Shown here in pieces: positions 7,789 to 16,404 of a stretch of 39,227 nt of DNA (position 1 is its first letter; each line of letters opens with the position of its first letter). The position numbers and the translations under genes were made by a program. Below the pieces are notes generated by a model. It did not search any database. It was not told the DNA's origin and saw nothing but the letters and a program-made list of their open reading frames with translations. This DNA comes from Rhodobacteraceae bacterium UBA1943. Its GTDB lineage: Bacteria > Pseudomonadota > Alphaproteobacteria > Rhodobacterales > Rhodobacteraceae. The stretch lies in assembly GCA_002336845.1 (NCBI GenBank), contig DDEX01000105.1, forward strand, positions 1 to 39,227. Direction: 5' to 3'.

Positions 7789-8954
7789 CAGCGCCCCCGC
7801 CGCCCGAAAATGTCACCGAACTGACCTTGCGGACGGGTCCGGGTCATCGCCAGCAACATCCCCACGGTGATCCCGGCGGCAATGACGGAAGAGCCGCCAT
7901 AGCTGACGAAGGGCAGCGTCATCCCCTTGGCGGGCAAGAGGCGCACCGCCACGCCCATGTTGATCATCGCCTGCACCCCGAAGATACAGGCCAGGCCGGT
8001 GCCCGCCAGCCGGGTGAACGGATCCCGCTCGCGCGTCAGCCGATAGAGCGAGCGCACGACGATGGCCGCGTAAAGCGCCAGAATGATCAGCACCAGGATC
8101 AGGCCGTATTCTTCGGCTGCAACTGCGATGATGAAGTCGGTATGGGCGTCGGGCAACGTCCACTTCACCTGCCCCTCGCCCACGCCGACGCCGAAGAAGC
8201 CGCCTTCCTGAATGGCGTTGGTGGCATAGCCGATCTGGCTGCGCGGATCGACCTCGGACGCAAGATAACCGTCGATCCGGCGGGCAACGTGTTCCGACGC
8301 GTTATAGGCAAAGACCCCGCCGACGCTGAAGGCCGCGATGACAGAAGCCAGCAGCAGCATCGGCGCGCCAGCGACGAAATAGATCACGCCCCAGCCGAAC
8401 AGCACCAGCATCGCCTGGCCGAAGTCGGGTTGCAGTGCCAGCATCAGCACGATGGAGACGCAAAGGCCAAAGGAAATCAGTTTGCCTGGCGGGCCATTCA
8501 GGTCGCCCGCAGCCGCGATCAGCCAGGCCGAAACGATGATGAACCCCGGCTTGAGAAACTCCGACGGCTGAAAAGAGGCGAAGCCCAAGGAAAACCAGCG
8601 CACCGCGCCCTTGCCGAAATCGGTGCCGAAGGCAGGCAGCAGAACCAGCGACACGAATGAGAGCAGAAAGCCGATGACCCCGATCCGCCGCACCATTTCC
8701 GGCGACATCATCGAGAACCCGACCATCGCCACCATGGCCAGCCCGCCGAACACCGCCTGACGCTGGACATAGTGGTAAGGGTCCAGCCCATTGCGTTCCG
8801 CCAGCGGCACCGAGGCGGCGAGCCCCAAGAGCAGCCCGATGGCGAACAGGACAAGGATCGCGGTCAGCGTCCATTTGTCGATCGTCCGCCACCAGCGTGG
8901 AAGCACCGGCTCCGCCACCCTGGAGGGCATAGAGCCATGAACCATTTCCGTCAT
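7788..8954 (-). CDS. ftsW: Septal peptidoglycan polymerase FtsW (SEDS family)
   Basis: Polytopic SEDS glycosyltransferase that polymerises lipid II at the septum with FtsI. The protein has 388 residues and about ten hydrophobic segments, starting with LTAILVLFAIGLLLGLAAS near residue 30. Family motifs visible are the early AERNGLDPYHYVQRQ, the segment LQPDFGQAMLVLFGW, AEEYGLILVL before a late membrane span, and the C-terminal LPFVSYGGSSVIA. A second ATG three codons downstream is an alternative start. A 228-base gap with a repeat element separates it from murD. Confidence 0.96.
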   Translation of the reverse strand: MTEMVHGSMPSRVAEPVLPRWWRTIDKWTLTAILVLFAIGLLLGLAASVPLAERNGLDPYHYVQRQAVFGGLAMVAMVGFSMMSPEMVRRIGVIGFLLSFVSLVLLPAFGTDFGKGAVRWFSLGFASFQPSEFLKPGFIIVSAWLIAAAGDLNGPPGKLISFGLCVSIVLMLALQPDFGQAMLVLFGWGVIYFVAGAPMLLLASVIAAFSVGGVFAYNASEHVARRIDGYLASEVDPRSQIGYATNAIQEGGFFGVGVGEGQVKWTLPDAHTDFIIAVAAEEYGLILVLIILALYAAIVVRSLYRLTRERDPFTRLAGTGLACIFGVQAMINMGVAVRLLPAKGMTLPFVSYGGSSVIAAGITVGMLLAMTRTRPQGQFGDIFGRRGR

Positions 8955-9074
8955 GGGAACCGCCTGTCTGTCGCCTGCTCTGCCAAACGTCCGGGTTGGC
9001 CCCGGATCGTGGGGTGAATCCTAGCCAAGATGGCCGGGAAATGCCAGTGCAAACCTGCGCGGCTGGCAGCCGTC

Positions 9075-9165
9075 GGAAGCGGGGGTTTCGCACCCCCCGA
9101 GACCATTGGTTCTTGAACCAATGGCGAAACAATGGTCCCTCCCCGTGGAGTATTTGGAAAGGTGC
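9075..9165 (+). repeat. Intergenic hairpin element, copy 1 (with extra palindrome)
   Basis: The plus-strand order is: a hairpin of G and C runs around a TTTCG-type loop (GCGGGGGTTTCGCACCCCCC), then an inserted palindrome, then CCCTCCCCGTGGAGTATTTGG. The hairpin and the GGATATTT-like tail match copies at about 18232-18292 and 30396-30446 (both minus) and 36676-36726 (plus). It lies on the strand opposite to ftsW and murD. Confidence 0.65.
9103..9124. repeat. 22-bp palindrome, 10-bp arms and 2-nt spacer
   Basis: Arms CCATTGGTTC and GAACCAATGG are perfectly complementary around a TT spacer. The architecture is the same as the two palindromes at 19711-19754, although the sequence differs. It may form a tight hairpin or cruciform, or bind a dimeric protein. 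Confidence 0.7.
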
Positions 9166-9182
9166 AAATGCAAAAGTAGCCG

Positions 9183-10583
9183 CTATCCGATCAAGGCGCG
9201 GACCCTTGCCGTGAAATCGTCGCCGCGCTTTTCGAAATTCGGGTATTGGTCGAAACTGGCGGCAGCAGGGGCGAGGAGGATAACCTCTCCCTCTTCCGCC
9301 TCGGCGGCGGCGCGGGCGACCGCGCGGTCCATCGTTTCGCAAATCTCATGCGGGGTGTCGCCCAGTTGCAGGGCGAAATCGCGGGCGGAATGGCCGATCA
9401 GGTATGCCTTCACGACCGAACCGAGGAAGGGTTGCAGCGCGGTGATGCCGCCTTCCTTGCCCATGCCGCCCGCGATCCAGCGGACTTTCGGGAAGGCCTG
9501 CAAGGCCTTGGCAGCACTATCCACATTGGTCGCCTTGCTGTCGTTGATGAAGCGCACACCGGCCCTTTCGCCCACCAACTGGCTGCGATGGGGCAGGCCC
9601 GCGAAACTGTGGAACGCCCCCTCGATCAGTTTTGGCGCGATGCCAAGACTGCGGCAGGCGGCATAGGCGGCGCAGGCGTTCTGGTGGTTATGCGCGCCCG
9701 GCAGACCCGCGACACCGCGCAGGTCGATGGAGGCCATCTGCTTGCCCTTGCGCCATTCCGCCAGAAACCCCTTGCGGGCAAAGACCGACCAGCCGAACCC
9801 TTCCAGCTTTTGCCCCGAGGAGATGCGGATGACCCGGTCATCGCCTGGCCCCTCGGCCATCTGGTTCGCCAGATAGCGCCCCTCGACCTCATCGACGCCA
9901 ATCACCGCGCGGTCCGGCCCGCCCTCGGCGAACAGCCGCCGCTTGGCCGCGAAATAGCCGCCCATGCCGTTGTGCCGGTCAAGGTGATCGGGCGAGAGGT
10001 TGGTGAACACCGCCACATCGGGCGTGAGGTGGCGGGCAAGGTCGGTCTGATAGCTGGAAAGTTCCAGCACCACCACCTCGCCATCCTGCGGCGGGTCGAT
10101 CGACAGGACACCCTTGCCAATGTTGCCCGCCATCTGTGTCGGCCGGCCCGCGACCTCCAGAATATGATGGATCAGCGCGGTGGTGGTCGATTTGCCGTTC
10201 GACCCGGTAACGCAGACCACGCGCGGCGTGGTCTCATAATCGTCCCAACCGGGCGTGGCATAACTGCGGAAGAACAGGCCGATGTCGTTATCGACCGGGA
10301 TGCCCTCTTCCAGCGCACGGGCGATCACCTTGTTCGGCTGTGGGTAAAGGTGCGGAATGCCGGGCGAGGTGACAAGGCAGGCCACGCCCTGAAACACGCC
10401 GTTGCGCGTGAGGTCAGTGCAGGTAAAGCCCTCGGCCTCGGCTTTGGCACGCGCCTCGGGGCTGTCGTCCCACAAAAGCGGCTCTGCCCCGCCCGCCTGC
10501 AAGGCCCGCGCCGTCGCCAGACCGGACCGCCCCAGCCCCAGCACCGCCACCTTTGCCCCTTTGAACCCCTGAACCGGAATCAT
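9183..10583 (-). CDS. murD: UDP-N-acetylmuramoylalanine--D-glutamate ligase MurD
   Basis: Adds D-Glu to UDP-MurNAc-L-Ala with ATP. The chosen start MIPVQGFKGAKVAVLGLGRS is preceded by AAGGGGGCAGGGTG and gives 466 residues; an ATG nine codons upstream is less well placed. The Rossmann-like N-terminus has VLGLGRSGLATARAL. The ATP loop TGSNGKSTTTALIHHIL lies near residues 113-129. NLSPDHLDRHNGMGGY, HNHQNACAAYA and FINDSKATNVDSAAKAL complete the Mur ligase signature. This is the first gene of the visible dcw block. mraY, usually next upstream, is absent. Confidence 0.97.
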   Translation of the reverse strand: MIPVQGFKGAKVAVLGLGRSGLATARALQAGGAEPLLWDDSPEARAKAEAEGFTCTDLTRNGVFQGVACLVTSPGIPHLYPQPNKVIARALEEGIPVDNDIGLFFRSYATPGWDDYETTPRVVCVTGSNGKSTTTALIHHILEVAGRPTQMAGNIGKGVLSIDPPQDGEVVVLELSSYQTDLARHLTPDVAVFTNLSPDHLDRHNGMGGYFAAKRRLFAEGGPDRAVIGVDEVEGRYLANQMAEGPGDDRVIRISSGQKLEGFGWSVFARKGFLAEWRKGKQMASIDLRGVAGLPGAHNHQNACAAYAACRSLGIAPKLIEGAFHSFAGLPHRSQLVGERAGVRFINDSKATNVDSAAKALQAFPKVRWIAGGMGKEGGITALQPFLGSVVKAYLIGHSARDFALQLGDTPHEICETMDRAVARAAAEAEEGEVILLAPAAASFDQYPNFEKRGDDFTARVRALIG

Positions 10584-10642
10584 CACCCTGCCCCCTTGGC
10601 TGATCCTCATGGGATAGGGGAGTGTCGGCGAAAGGGGAAGGG

Positions 10643-11203
10643 TCAGCCCTGCTCTGTTTGAGGGGCTTCGGCCAACTGGCGGTCCAATTCTTTCTCTGAA
10701 TAGTTGTTCAAGCCATAGGCCAACACCAGCGCGAATGCCCCGACAAACACCCCCATTTCAGCGGCAAGCGGCCCGCGAAGCACAAGCTGCGGTAAAGCCG
10801 CATCGCCCTTTGATCGCTTTAGGAACATCACAAAGCCCAGAGGCGGGACGAAGAAAAGCAGAGCGAATTTGCCACTGCCGAAGGCATCGCGTGACCGGGC
10901 AGCCGACATTCGGGCCAAAAGAAAACCATAAAGGAAAAGGGCCAGCACAACCATGCTCAACACAGCCCGGAAATACCCGCCCGCAAGCGAAGGAAAAAGG
11001 AACTGCACCATCAGATGCTGCACCTCTGCCATAGCAAAAGAAGCAAGCCCGAAGATTGCGAAATAGGGCGCGCGCAAAAGGCCCTTGGCAGACCGATCTG
11101 TCGCCCAGGCGACAAGACCGCCGAGAAGAACGATCCCGAAAGGCGCCAAAGCAAGCACCACTTCCGATGCCCCCAAAAGCGAAACGGCAAAATCCTCAAT
11201 CAC
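10643..11203 (-). CDS. Orphan integral membrane protein, lower GC than neighbours
   Basis: I do not recognise this 186-residue protein. It starts with GTG (MIEDFAVSLLGASEVV) after a GGGGA ribosome-binding site. It has about four to five hydrophobic segments, roughly at 12-33, 45-65, 78-99, 110-128 and 146-165, and a short polar tail (NNYSEKELDRQLAE). No catalytic motif is visible. Sampled lines of this gene are about 52 percent GC, clearly below the flanking murD. The position between murD and a tRNA gene, where mraY is expected, suggests a later insertion. It could be a lineage-specific gene; the GC contrast also fits horizontal transfer. Confidence 0.7.
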   Translation of the reverse strand: MIEDFAVSLLGASEVVLALAPFGIVLLGGLVAWATDRSAKGLLRAPYFAIFGLASFAMAEVQHLMVQFLFPSLAGGYFRAVLSMVVLALFLYGFLLARMSAARSRDAFGSGKFALLFFVPPLGFVMFLKRSKGDAALPQLVLRGPLAAEMGVFVGAFALVLAYGLNNYSEKELDRQLAEAPQTEQG

Positions 11204-11269
11204 CTCAAATCCCCGGCAGAATGGCCAAACATTCTGGAAACTTACGTGGTGGAAAGGGGCAAGAGCAAC

Positions 11270-11292
11270 AAAAAGGGCCGCATAAGCGGCCC
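11270..11292 (-). terminator. Intrinsic terminator of tRNA-Ala
   Basis: On the minus strand a perfect 7-bp stem (GCGGGCCGC region: GGGCCGC paired with GCGGCCC, TTAT loop) is followed directly by five T. It lies 18 bases past the CCA end of tRNA-Ala, which fits a monocistronic tRNA transcript. Confidence 0.85.
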
Positions 11293-11309
11293 GCTTGTCA
11301 CGAAGGTCA

Positions 11310-11385
<76 letters not shown>

Positions 11386-11402
11386 AATGACCTTCTGGCG
11401 GT

Positions 11403-11431
11403 GATGTGGCGGAATGGGGCTGAATTGTCAA
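11403..11431 (-). promoter_or_regulatory. Predicted housekeeping-sigma promoter of tRNA-Ala
   Basis: On the minus strand a perfect -35 box TTGACA (11426-11431) is separated by 17 bases from CACATC (11403-11408) as -10. Transcription would start near 11396, about ten bases before the mature tRNA 5' end. The -10 match is weak but the geometry and -35 box are good. Confidence 0.6.
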
Positions 11432-11461
11432 GGCAGCGCCCTGCCCCCGTCGGCAGGATTT

Positions 11462-11911
11462 TCAGCCTAGCGACTGGCGCACGAAGGCCACGATGTCGCG
11501 GGCGGGGCGGGCGCCGGCGAGGCGGGCGACCTCTCGGCCCCCACGATACAGGATCAGGGCGGGAATACCTTGAATCCGGGCGCGGGCGGCGATGTCCGGG
11601 TGGTCTTCGGTGTTCAGTTTGGCCAGCCGCACGGCAGGCGCAAGCTCCATGGCGGCCTTCTTGAACTCGGGCGCCATGGCGCGGCAGGGACCGCACCAGG
11701 CGGCCCAGTAATCGACCAACAGGGGCAGGTCGTCCCCCCGGATGGCCTTGTCATGCGCGCGACCGTCCAGTTCGAACACCCGGCCATCATCAAGCGGATC
11801 ACCGCAATGGCCGCATTTCGGCCCCTGCGCGAGGCGCTCATTCGGAACACGGTTCATCTGGCCACAGGTGGCGCAGCAAAGCTTGACGGCAGTTTTGGTT
11901 TCAGCAGGCAT
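11462..11911 (-). CDS. trxC: Thioredoxin 2 (TrxC) with N-terminal zinc finger
   Basis: Cytoplasmic thiol-disulfide reductase. The start MPAETKTAVKLCCATCGQMN gives 149 residues; upstream in-frame codons are possible but poorly supported. Two CxxC pairs at about residues 13/16 and 33/36 form the zinc-binding module that distinguishes TrxC from TrxA. The thioredoxin fold has the active site WCGPC at residues 72-76 and the cis-proline loop GIPALILYRGG. TrxC enzymes typically answer oxidative stress. The gene stands alone between tRNA-Ala and a DUF3775 gene, all on the minus strand. Confidence 0.93.
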   Translation of the reverse strand: MPAETKTAVKLCCATCGQMNRVPNERLAQGPKCGHCGDPLDDGRVFELDGRAHDKAIRGDDLPLLVDYWAAWCGPCRAMAPEFKKAAMELAPAVRLAKLNTEDHPDIAARARIQGIPALILYRGGREVARLAGARPARDIVAFVRQSLG

Positions 11912-11971
11912 GGCGGCACTCACATTCCGGTTCTGGAATATATGTGAGCCGAGGCTCTGCACCGCAAGGGG

Positions 11972-12301
11972 CTAGAGCGCGTCATCCTCGATGTCGCTGA
12001 CGTCATAGCCCAGCGCCTCAAGCCCCGCCTCGAGGTTTTCGACCAGATGGGGCATTCCCATGAGATAGCTTTCCGTGGGCGTCGTCGCCTCGGCCCGCGC
12101 GGTGGCGAGGGCTTCGGCGAAATCTTCGGCTTCGAATGCCCCCCTGCCGACCCAGGCGATGGCGGTGAGGCTGGCCTTTTCGTCATCGTTCAGGTCAGCG
12201 ATGAACTGGTGCAACTGGCGCTGCATCGTGTCGCCCTCTCTCGCCATGACGATGATCTCGCCGACGGTGGACGGGGCAATGTCTAGGTCAGAAACGGGCA
12301 T
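11972..12301 (-). CDS. DUF3775-type small acidic protein
   Basis: A 109-residue acidic soluble protein. The start MPVSDLDIAPST is preceded by a strong AGGAGG site at good spacing. The central segment LNDDEKASLTAIAWVGRGAF and the later YLMGMPHLVENLEAGLEALG resemble the DUF3775 family as I remember it; this is recognition from memory. No catalytic residues are evident and no signal peptide is present. The function is unknown. It lies 48 bases downstream of azlD on the same strand and may be co-transcribed with it. Confidence 0.75.
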   Translation of the reverse strand: MPVSDLDIAPSTVGEIIVMAREGDTMQRQLHQFIADLNDDEKASLTAIAWVGRGAFEAEDFAEALATARAEATTPTESYLMGMPHLVENLEAGLEALGYDVSDIEDDAL

Positions 12302-12349
12302 GGGAACCTCCTGCCCCACTGTCGCGCCGTTCGCGCGGCAGGGCAAGGG

Positions 12350-12664
12350 TCAGATCAGGGCAAACAGCACGCCATAGGCGACGGACCCGGCCAATGTGGC
12401 CCCCACGACCGACCGCGTGGCGGCGAAAACAGCCAGCACGGCGGCGGTGCCCCCGGCCAGGGGCAGCGGCAAGCCACCCGTCACCATCGGCAGGACCGAA
12501 GCGGTGAACAGGGTCGCAATCGCCGCCGGGCCGGTTGCGGCCAAAAAGCGCGACAGAAGGCCGCCTTCGGGCATGGCGGACAGGTCAGCACGGGTCGGCA
12601 GCACGCGGAACGCCCAGGTGAAGGCGCCGACCATCAGCGCAAGGATCAGGATCTCACTGCGCAT
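12350..12664 (-). CDS. azlD: AzlD-family branched-chain amino acid export subunit
   Basis: Small membrane partner of AzlC. It has 104 residues from the start MRSEILILALMVGAFTWAFR. The hydrophobic segments and the early FRVLPTR motif (TxxxR context after the first helix) are typical of the AzlD family. The first ATG of the open frame lies seven codons earlier, but the chosen start gives an 11-base overlap with the azlC stop, the usual coupled arrangement. Substrates are inferred from the family (isoleucine, leucine, valine and analogues). Confidence 0.88.
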   Translation of the reverse strand: MRSEILILALMVGAFTWAFRVLPTRADLSAMPEGGLLSRFLAATGPAAIATLFTASVLPMVTGGLPLPLAGGTAAVLAVFAATRSVVGATLAGSVAYGVLFALI

Positions 12665-13358
12665 CGACCACCTTTCTTGGAACAAGGCCTGCCACAGCGC
12701 CCGCGATCATACCGGCCAGAATGCCGGCCGTGCCCGACCACGCCAGCGTAACCCCCACCGTCGCCAACACCGCCACCGCAATCGCGGGCAATTGCGCGCG
12801 CGACAGGATCGACAGCAACAGCGCCAGAAACAGGGCGGGCAACATGAAGCCCAGGCCCGCCTCGACCGCAGGCCAGTTTTTCAGCGCGCCGCCCCCCGCC
12901 CAGGCCCCCACAACGGTGCCCGACACCCACGAGGCATAGGCGCCGATGGCAAGACCGAACATGAACGGTTCGGAAAACCGGCGCCCGCGGGCGAGTTGGC
13001 CAAGGGCCGCGCCGAAAACCTCATCCGTCAGGCCAAAGGCCCAGAACCACGACCAGCGGCGGCGCGCATCCGGCCCCGCCCGTTTCATCAGCGAGGGGCC
13101 GTACAGCACATGGCGCAGGTTCATGGCGATCAGCGTGAAGGCCGACACCAGCAAGGGCGCGCCAGAGGTGATCAGCGCCAGCGTCAGAAACTGCGCCGCC
13201 CCGGCATAGATGATGACCGACAGGCCCACCGCCTCGACGGGCGACAGATGGGCGCCGGTCGCCGCGACGCCAAAGGCGAAGGCGATGGGGAAATAGCCCA
13301 GCACGATGGGAAGGGCGGCCAACAAGCCGTCGGCAAGGGTCGAGGGGCGGTTATCCAT
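12654..13358 (-). CDS. azlC: AzlC-family branched-chain amino acid exporter
   Basis: Polytopic inner membrane protein of 234 residues that exports branched-chain amino acids together with AzlD. The N-terminal motif GLLAALPIVLGYFPIAFAFG (about 9-28) and the following VGLSVIIYAGAAQFLTLALI are characteristic of the family. The segment MNLRHVLYGPSL is also conserved. Several further hydrophobic helices follow. It forms a two-gene unit with azlD. No adjacent Lrp-type regulator is present in the window. Confidence 0.92.
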   Translation of the reverse strand: MDNRPSTLADGLLAALPIVLGYFPIAFAFGVAATGAHLSPVEAVGLSVIIYAGAAQFLTLALITSGAPLLVSAFTLIAMNLRHVLYGPSLMKRAGPDARRRWSWFWAFGLTDEVFGAALGQLARGRRFSEPFMFGLAIGAYASWVSGTVVGAWAGGGALKNWPAVEAGLGFMLPALFLALLLSILSRAQLPAIAVAVLATVGVTLAWSGTAGILAGMIAGAVAGLVPRKVVDAQ

Positions 13359-13421
13359 GGTCGGGCGAAGCTGTCAGAGGATGGGCCGAACCGCAAGGCC
13401 GGGCGCGGCCCAACCCCATAG

Positions 13422-13457
13422 AAAAACATGGCCCCGGCGACAGGTCGCGCCGAGGCC
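13422..13457 (-). terminator. Intrinsic terminator of the gcv operon
   Basis: On the minus strand a 10-bp stem (GGCCTCGGCG with CGCCGGGGCC, one G-T pair, 8-base loop) is followed by ATG and then five T. It begins seven bases after the gcvP stop codon. Confidence 0.8.
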
Positions 13458-13463
13458 AACGTG

Positions 13464-16304
13464 TCACTCCGCCGCCTGCATATAGCTTTCGACCGGCGGG
13501 CAGATGCAGGTCAGGTTGCGGTCGCCCCAGACGTTATCGACCCGGCCCACAGGTGGCCAGTATTTGTCCACCCGGAAGGCACCGGGGGGGAAGCAGCCTT
13601 GTTCGCGCGGGTATTTGCGCGTCCAGTCGGCGACCAGATCCTCGACCGTATGGGGCGCGTGGCGCAGGGGGCTGTCTTCGGGCGAGATTTCCCCCGCCTC
13701 GACCGATTTGATCTCCTCACGGATCGCCAGCAGGGCGGTGATGAAGCGGTCGATCTCGGCCTTGGTTTCGGATTCCGTCGGTTCCACCATCAGCGTGCCC
13801 GCTACGGGCCAGCTCATCGTCGGGGCGTGGAAACCGTTGTCGATCAGGCGCTTGGCGATGTCATCCACCGTCACGCCGAACTCGGCAAAGGGGCGGGTAT
13901 CCAGAATGCACTCATGCGCGACCCGGCCCTTGTTGCCCATGAACAGGATCGGATAGGCGCCCTTCAACCTGCTGGCGATGTAATTGGCGTTCAGGATCGC
14001 CACGCGCGTCGCCTGCGTCAGCCCCTCGCCCCCCATCATCAGGCAATAGGCCCAGGAAATCAGCAGGATCGAGGCGCTGCCATAGGGGGCCGCCGAAACC
14101 GGCCCTTCGATGCCGCCCGTCTCGGGGTGGCCGGGCAGAAAGGGCGCCAGATGGGCGCGCACGCCGATGGGGCCCATACCGGGGCCACCGCCGCCATGCG
14201 GGATGGCAAAGGTCTTGTGCAGATTCAGGTGGCTGACATCGCCGCCAATCTCGCCCGGCTTCACCAGACCCACCAGCGCATTCATGTTGGCACCGTCGAT
14301 ATAGACCTGCCCGCCATGTTCGTGGGTGATCTTGCAGACATCCCGCACGGTTTCCTCAAACACGCCATGCGTGCTGGGATAGGTGATCATACAGGCCGCC
14401 AGCCGGTTGCCCGCCTCGGCCGCCTTGGCGCGGAAATCATCCAGATCCACGTCACCGTTGGGCGAGGATTTGACGACCACCACCTCCATCCCCGCCATCT
14501 GCGCCGAGGCCGGATTGGTGCCATGGGCCGAAACCGGGATCAGGCAGACATTGCGGTGCGTATCGCCCCGCGCGCGGTGATAGGCCTGAATGGTCAAGAG
14601 GCCCGCATATTCCCCCTGCGCGCCCGAGTTGGGCTGCATGGAAAAGGCGTCATAGCCGGTGATCTCACATAGTTTGGCCTGCAAATCCTCGATCGCCTCA
14701 CGGTAGCCAAGCGCCTGATCCGGCGGCACAAAGGGGTGCAGGCTGCCGAATTCTGGCCAGGTGATCGGCATCATTTCCGCCGCCGCGTTCAGCTTCATGG
14801 TGCAAGACCCAAGCGGGATCATCGCCCGGTCCAACGCAAGGTCACGGTCCGACAGGCGGCGCATATAGCGCATCATCTCGGACTCGGCCCGGTTCATGTG
14901 GAACACCGGATGGGTCAGGTAGTCGGAAGTCCGCAGCATCGCCTCGGGGAAACCGATTTCCGCCTTGGCGGGCGGGGCCGAATGGATACCAAAGGCGCGC
15001 AAGACACGGTGCAGCACGTCCTCGTTGCTGGTCTCATCCAGACTGATGCCCACATGGTCATTGCCGACCTTGCGGAAGTTCAGCCCCTCCAGCCGGGCCG
15101 CAGCCAGAATGCCTGCCTGCCCCACGCCCACTTCAACCGTAATGGTGTCAAAGAACGCCTTGGGCGGCAGGGTCGCGCCCGCATCGGTCAGCGCCTTGGC
15201 CAGCCGGACGGTCAGCGAATGCACCCGCTCGGCAATCGCGCGCAGCCCGCGCGGGCCGTGGAACACGGCATACATGCTGGCCATCACGGCGAGCAGGGCC
15301 TGAGCGGTGCAGATGTTGCTGGTGGCCTTTTCGCGGCGGATGTGTTGCTCGCGCGTTTGCAGGGCCAGCCGATAGGCCTTGTTGCCGCGCGCGTCGATGG
15401 ACACACCCACAATCCGGCCCGGCATCGAGCGTTTGTGTTCATCCTTGCAGGCGAAAAACGCGGCATGTGGCCCGCCATAGCCCATCGGCACGCCGAACCG
15501 CTGGGCGGACCCCACGGCCATATCGGCCCCCATCGCGCCCGGTTCCTTCAGCATGGTCAGCGCCAGCAAGTCGGTCGCCACCACCGCCACGGCCTTGGCC
15601 GTGTGCAGCGCCTCGATCCAGGGCGTCAGGTCGCGCACATGGCCCCAGGTGCCGGGATATTGGAAAATGGCGCCGAACACCGCGCCCGCGTCCATCTTGG
15701 CCGGATCGCCCACGATCACCTCAATCCCCAAGGGTTCGGCGCGGGTCTTGATCACGCCGATGGTCTGGGGGTGGCAGTTTTCATCGACAAAGAACGCCTT
15801 GGCCTTCGACTTGGCCACCCGCTCGGCCATGGTCATCGCCTCTGCCGCCGCCGTCGCCTCGTCCAGCAGGCTGGCGTTCGCCACCGGCAGGCCAGTCAGA
15901 TCGGCCACCATGGTCTGATAGTTCAGCAGCGCCTCCAGCCGGCCTTGCGCGATTTCGGGCTGATAGGGCGTATAGGCCGTGTACCACGCCGGGTTTTCCA
16001 GAATGTTGCGCTGGATCGCCGGGGGGGTGACGGTGCCGTAATAGCCCTGCCCGATCAGGCTGGTCATCACCTTGTTCTTGGCCGCCACCTCGCGCATCCG
16101 CGCCAGCAGCTCATGTTCGGACAAGGGCGCCCAAGCCAGCGGCAATGCCTGCCGGATGGTCTTTGGCACGGTCTGGTCGATCAGGTCATCCAGCGATTTG
16201 GCGCCGGTCGCTGCCAGCATTTCCTCCATCTCGGAAGGGGATGGACCGATGTGGCGGCGGTTGGCGAAGTCATAGGGGTTATAATCGGTGGGCGTGAAGG
16301 TCAT
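13464..16304 (-). CDS. gcvP: Glycine dehydrogenase (decarboxylating), P protein
   Basis: PLP enzyme that decarboxylates glycine and passes the methylamine group to the lipoyl arm of GcvH. It is the single-chain form of 946 residues, with a fused N-terminal and C-terminal half. The N-terminus has FANRRHIGPSPSEMEEML. The PLP lysine lies in NLHKTFAIPHGGGGPG at about residue 697. MTFTPTDYN is chosen as start because the GAGG site lies seven bases before it; an ATG two codons upstream is only one base from that site. It is the last gene of the operon and is followed by a terminator. Confidence 0.96.
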   Translation of the reverse strand: MTFTPTDYNPYDFANRRHIGPSPSEMEEMLAATGAKSLDDLIDQTVPKTIRQALPLAWAPLSEHELLARMREVAAKNKVMTSLIGQGYYGTVTPPAIQRNILENPAWYTAYTPYQPEIAQGRLEALLNYQTMVADLTGLPVANASLLDEATAAAEAMTMAERVAKSKAKAFFVDENCHPQTIGVIKTRAEPLGIEVIVGDPAKMDAGAVFGAIFQYPGTWGHVRDLTPWIEALHTAKAVAVVATDLLALTMLKEPGAMGADMAVGSAQRFGVPMGYGGPHAAFFACKDEHKRSMPGRIVGVSIDARGNKAYRLALQTREQHIRREKATSNICTAQALLAVMASMYAVFHGPRGLRAIAERVHSLTVRLAKALTDAGATLPPKAFFDTITVEVGVGQAGILAAARLEGLNFRKVGNDHVGISLDETSNEDVLHRVLRAFGIHSAPPAKAEIGFPEAMLRTSDYLTHPVFHMNRAESEMMRYMRRLSDRDLALDRAMIPLGSCTMKLNAAAEMMPITWPEFGSLHPFVPPDQALGYREAIEDLQAKLCEITGYDAFSMQPNSGAQGEYAGLLTIQAYHRARGDTHRNVCLIPVSAHGTNPASAQMAGMEVVVVKSSPNGDVDLDDFRAKAAEAGNRLAACMITYPSTHGVFEETVRDVCKITHEHGGQVYIDGANMNALVGLVKPGEIGGDVSHLNLHKTFAIPHGGGGPGMGPIGVRAHLAPFLPGHPETGGIEGPVSAAPYGSASILLISWAYCLMMGGEGLTQATRVAILNANYIASRLKGAYPILFMGNKGRVAHECILDTRPFAEFGVTVDDIAKRLIDNGFHAPTMSWPVAGTLMVEPTESETKAEIDRFITALLAIREEIKSVEAGEISPEDSPLRHAPHTVEDLVADWTRKYPREQGCFPPGAFRVDKYWPPVGRVDNVWGDRNLTCICPPVESYMQAAE

Positions 16305-16330
16305 TTCCATACCTCAGGACATGGGGAAAT

Positions 16331-16349
16331 AGCCCCCCTGGCGGGGGCT
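16331..16349 (-). other. Hairpin between gcvH and gcvP
   Basis: A perfect 7-bp stem (AGCCCCC with GGGGGCT, 5-base loop) lies in the 100-base gcvH-gcvP gap. It is not followed by a T run. It could act as an RNA-stability or processing element that sets different levels of gcvTH and gcvP. Confidence 0.5.
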
Positions 16350-16404
16350 GCATGTGTCATCGAAGAAAACTGCCCGGAGCCTGCATGGCATTCGGGCCGG
16401 ACCA

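Larger units (their letters stand above)
8955..9182. other. ftsW-murD intergenic region
   Basis: A 228-base gap in an otherwise nearly gapless cluster. It is filled mostly by a composite repeat: a G/C-run hairpin at about 9080-9100, a 22-bp palindrome at 9103-9124 and a GTGGAGTATTTGG tail (both described separately). No coding sequence is seen. Any minus-strand promoter for ftsW must lie within or beside the repeat. Confidence 0.6.
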
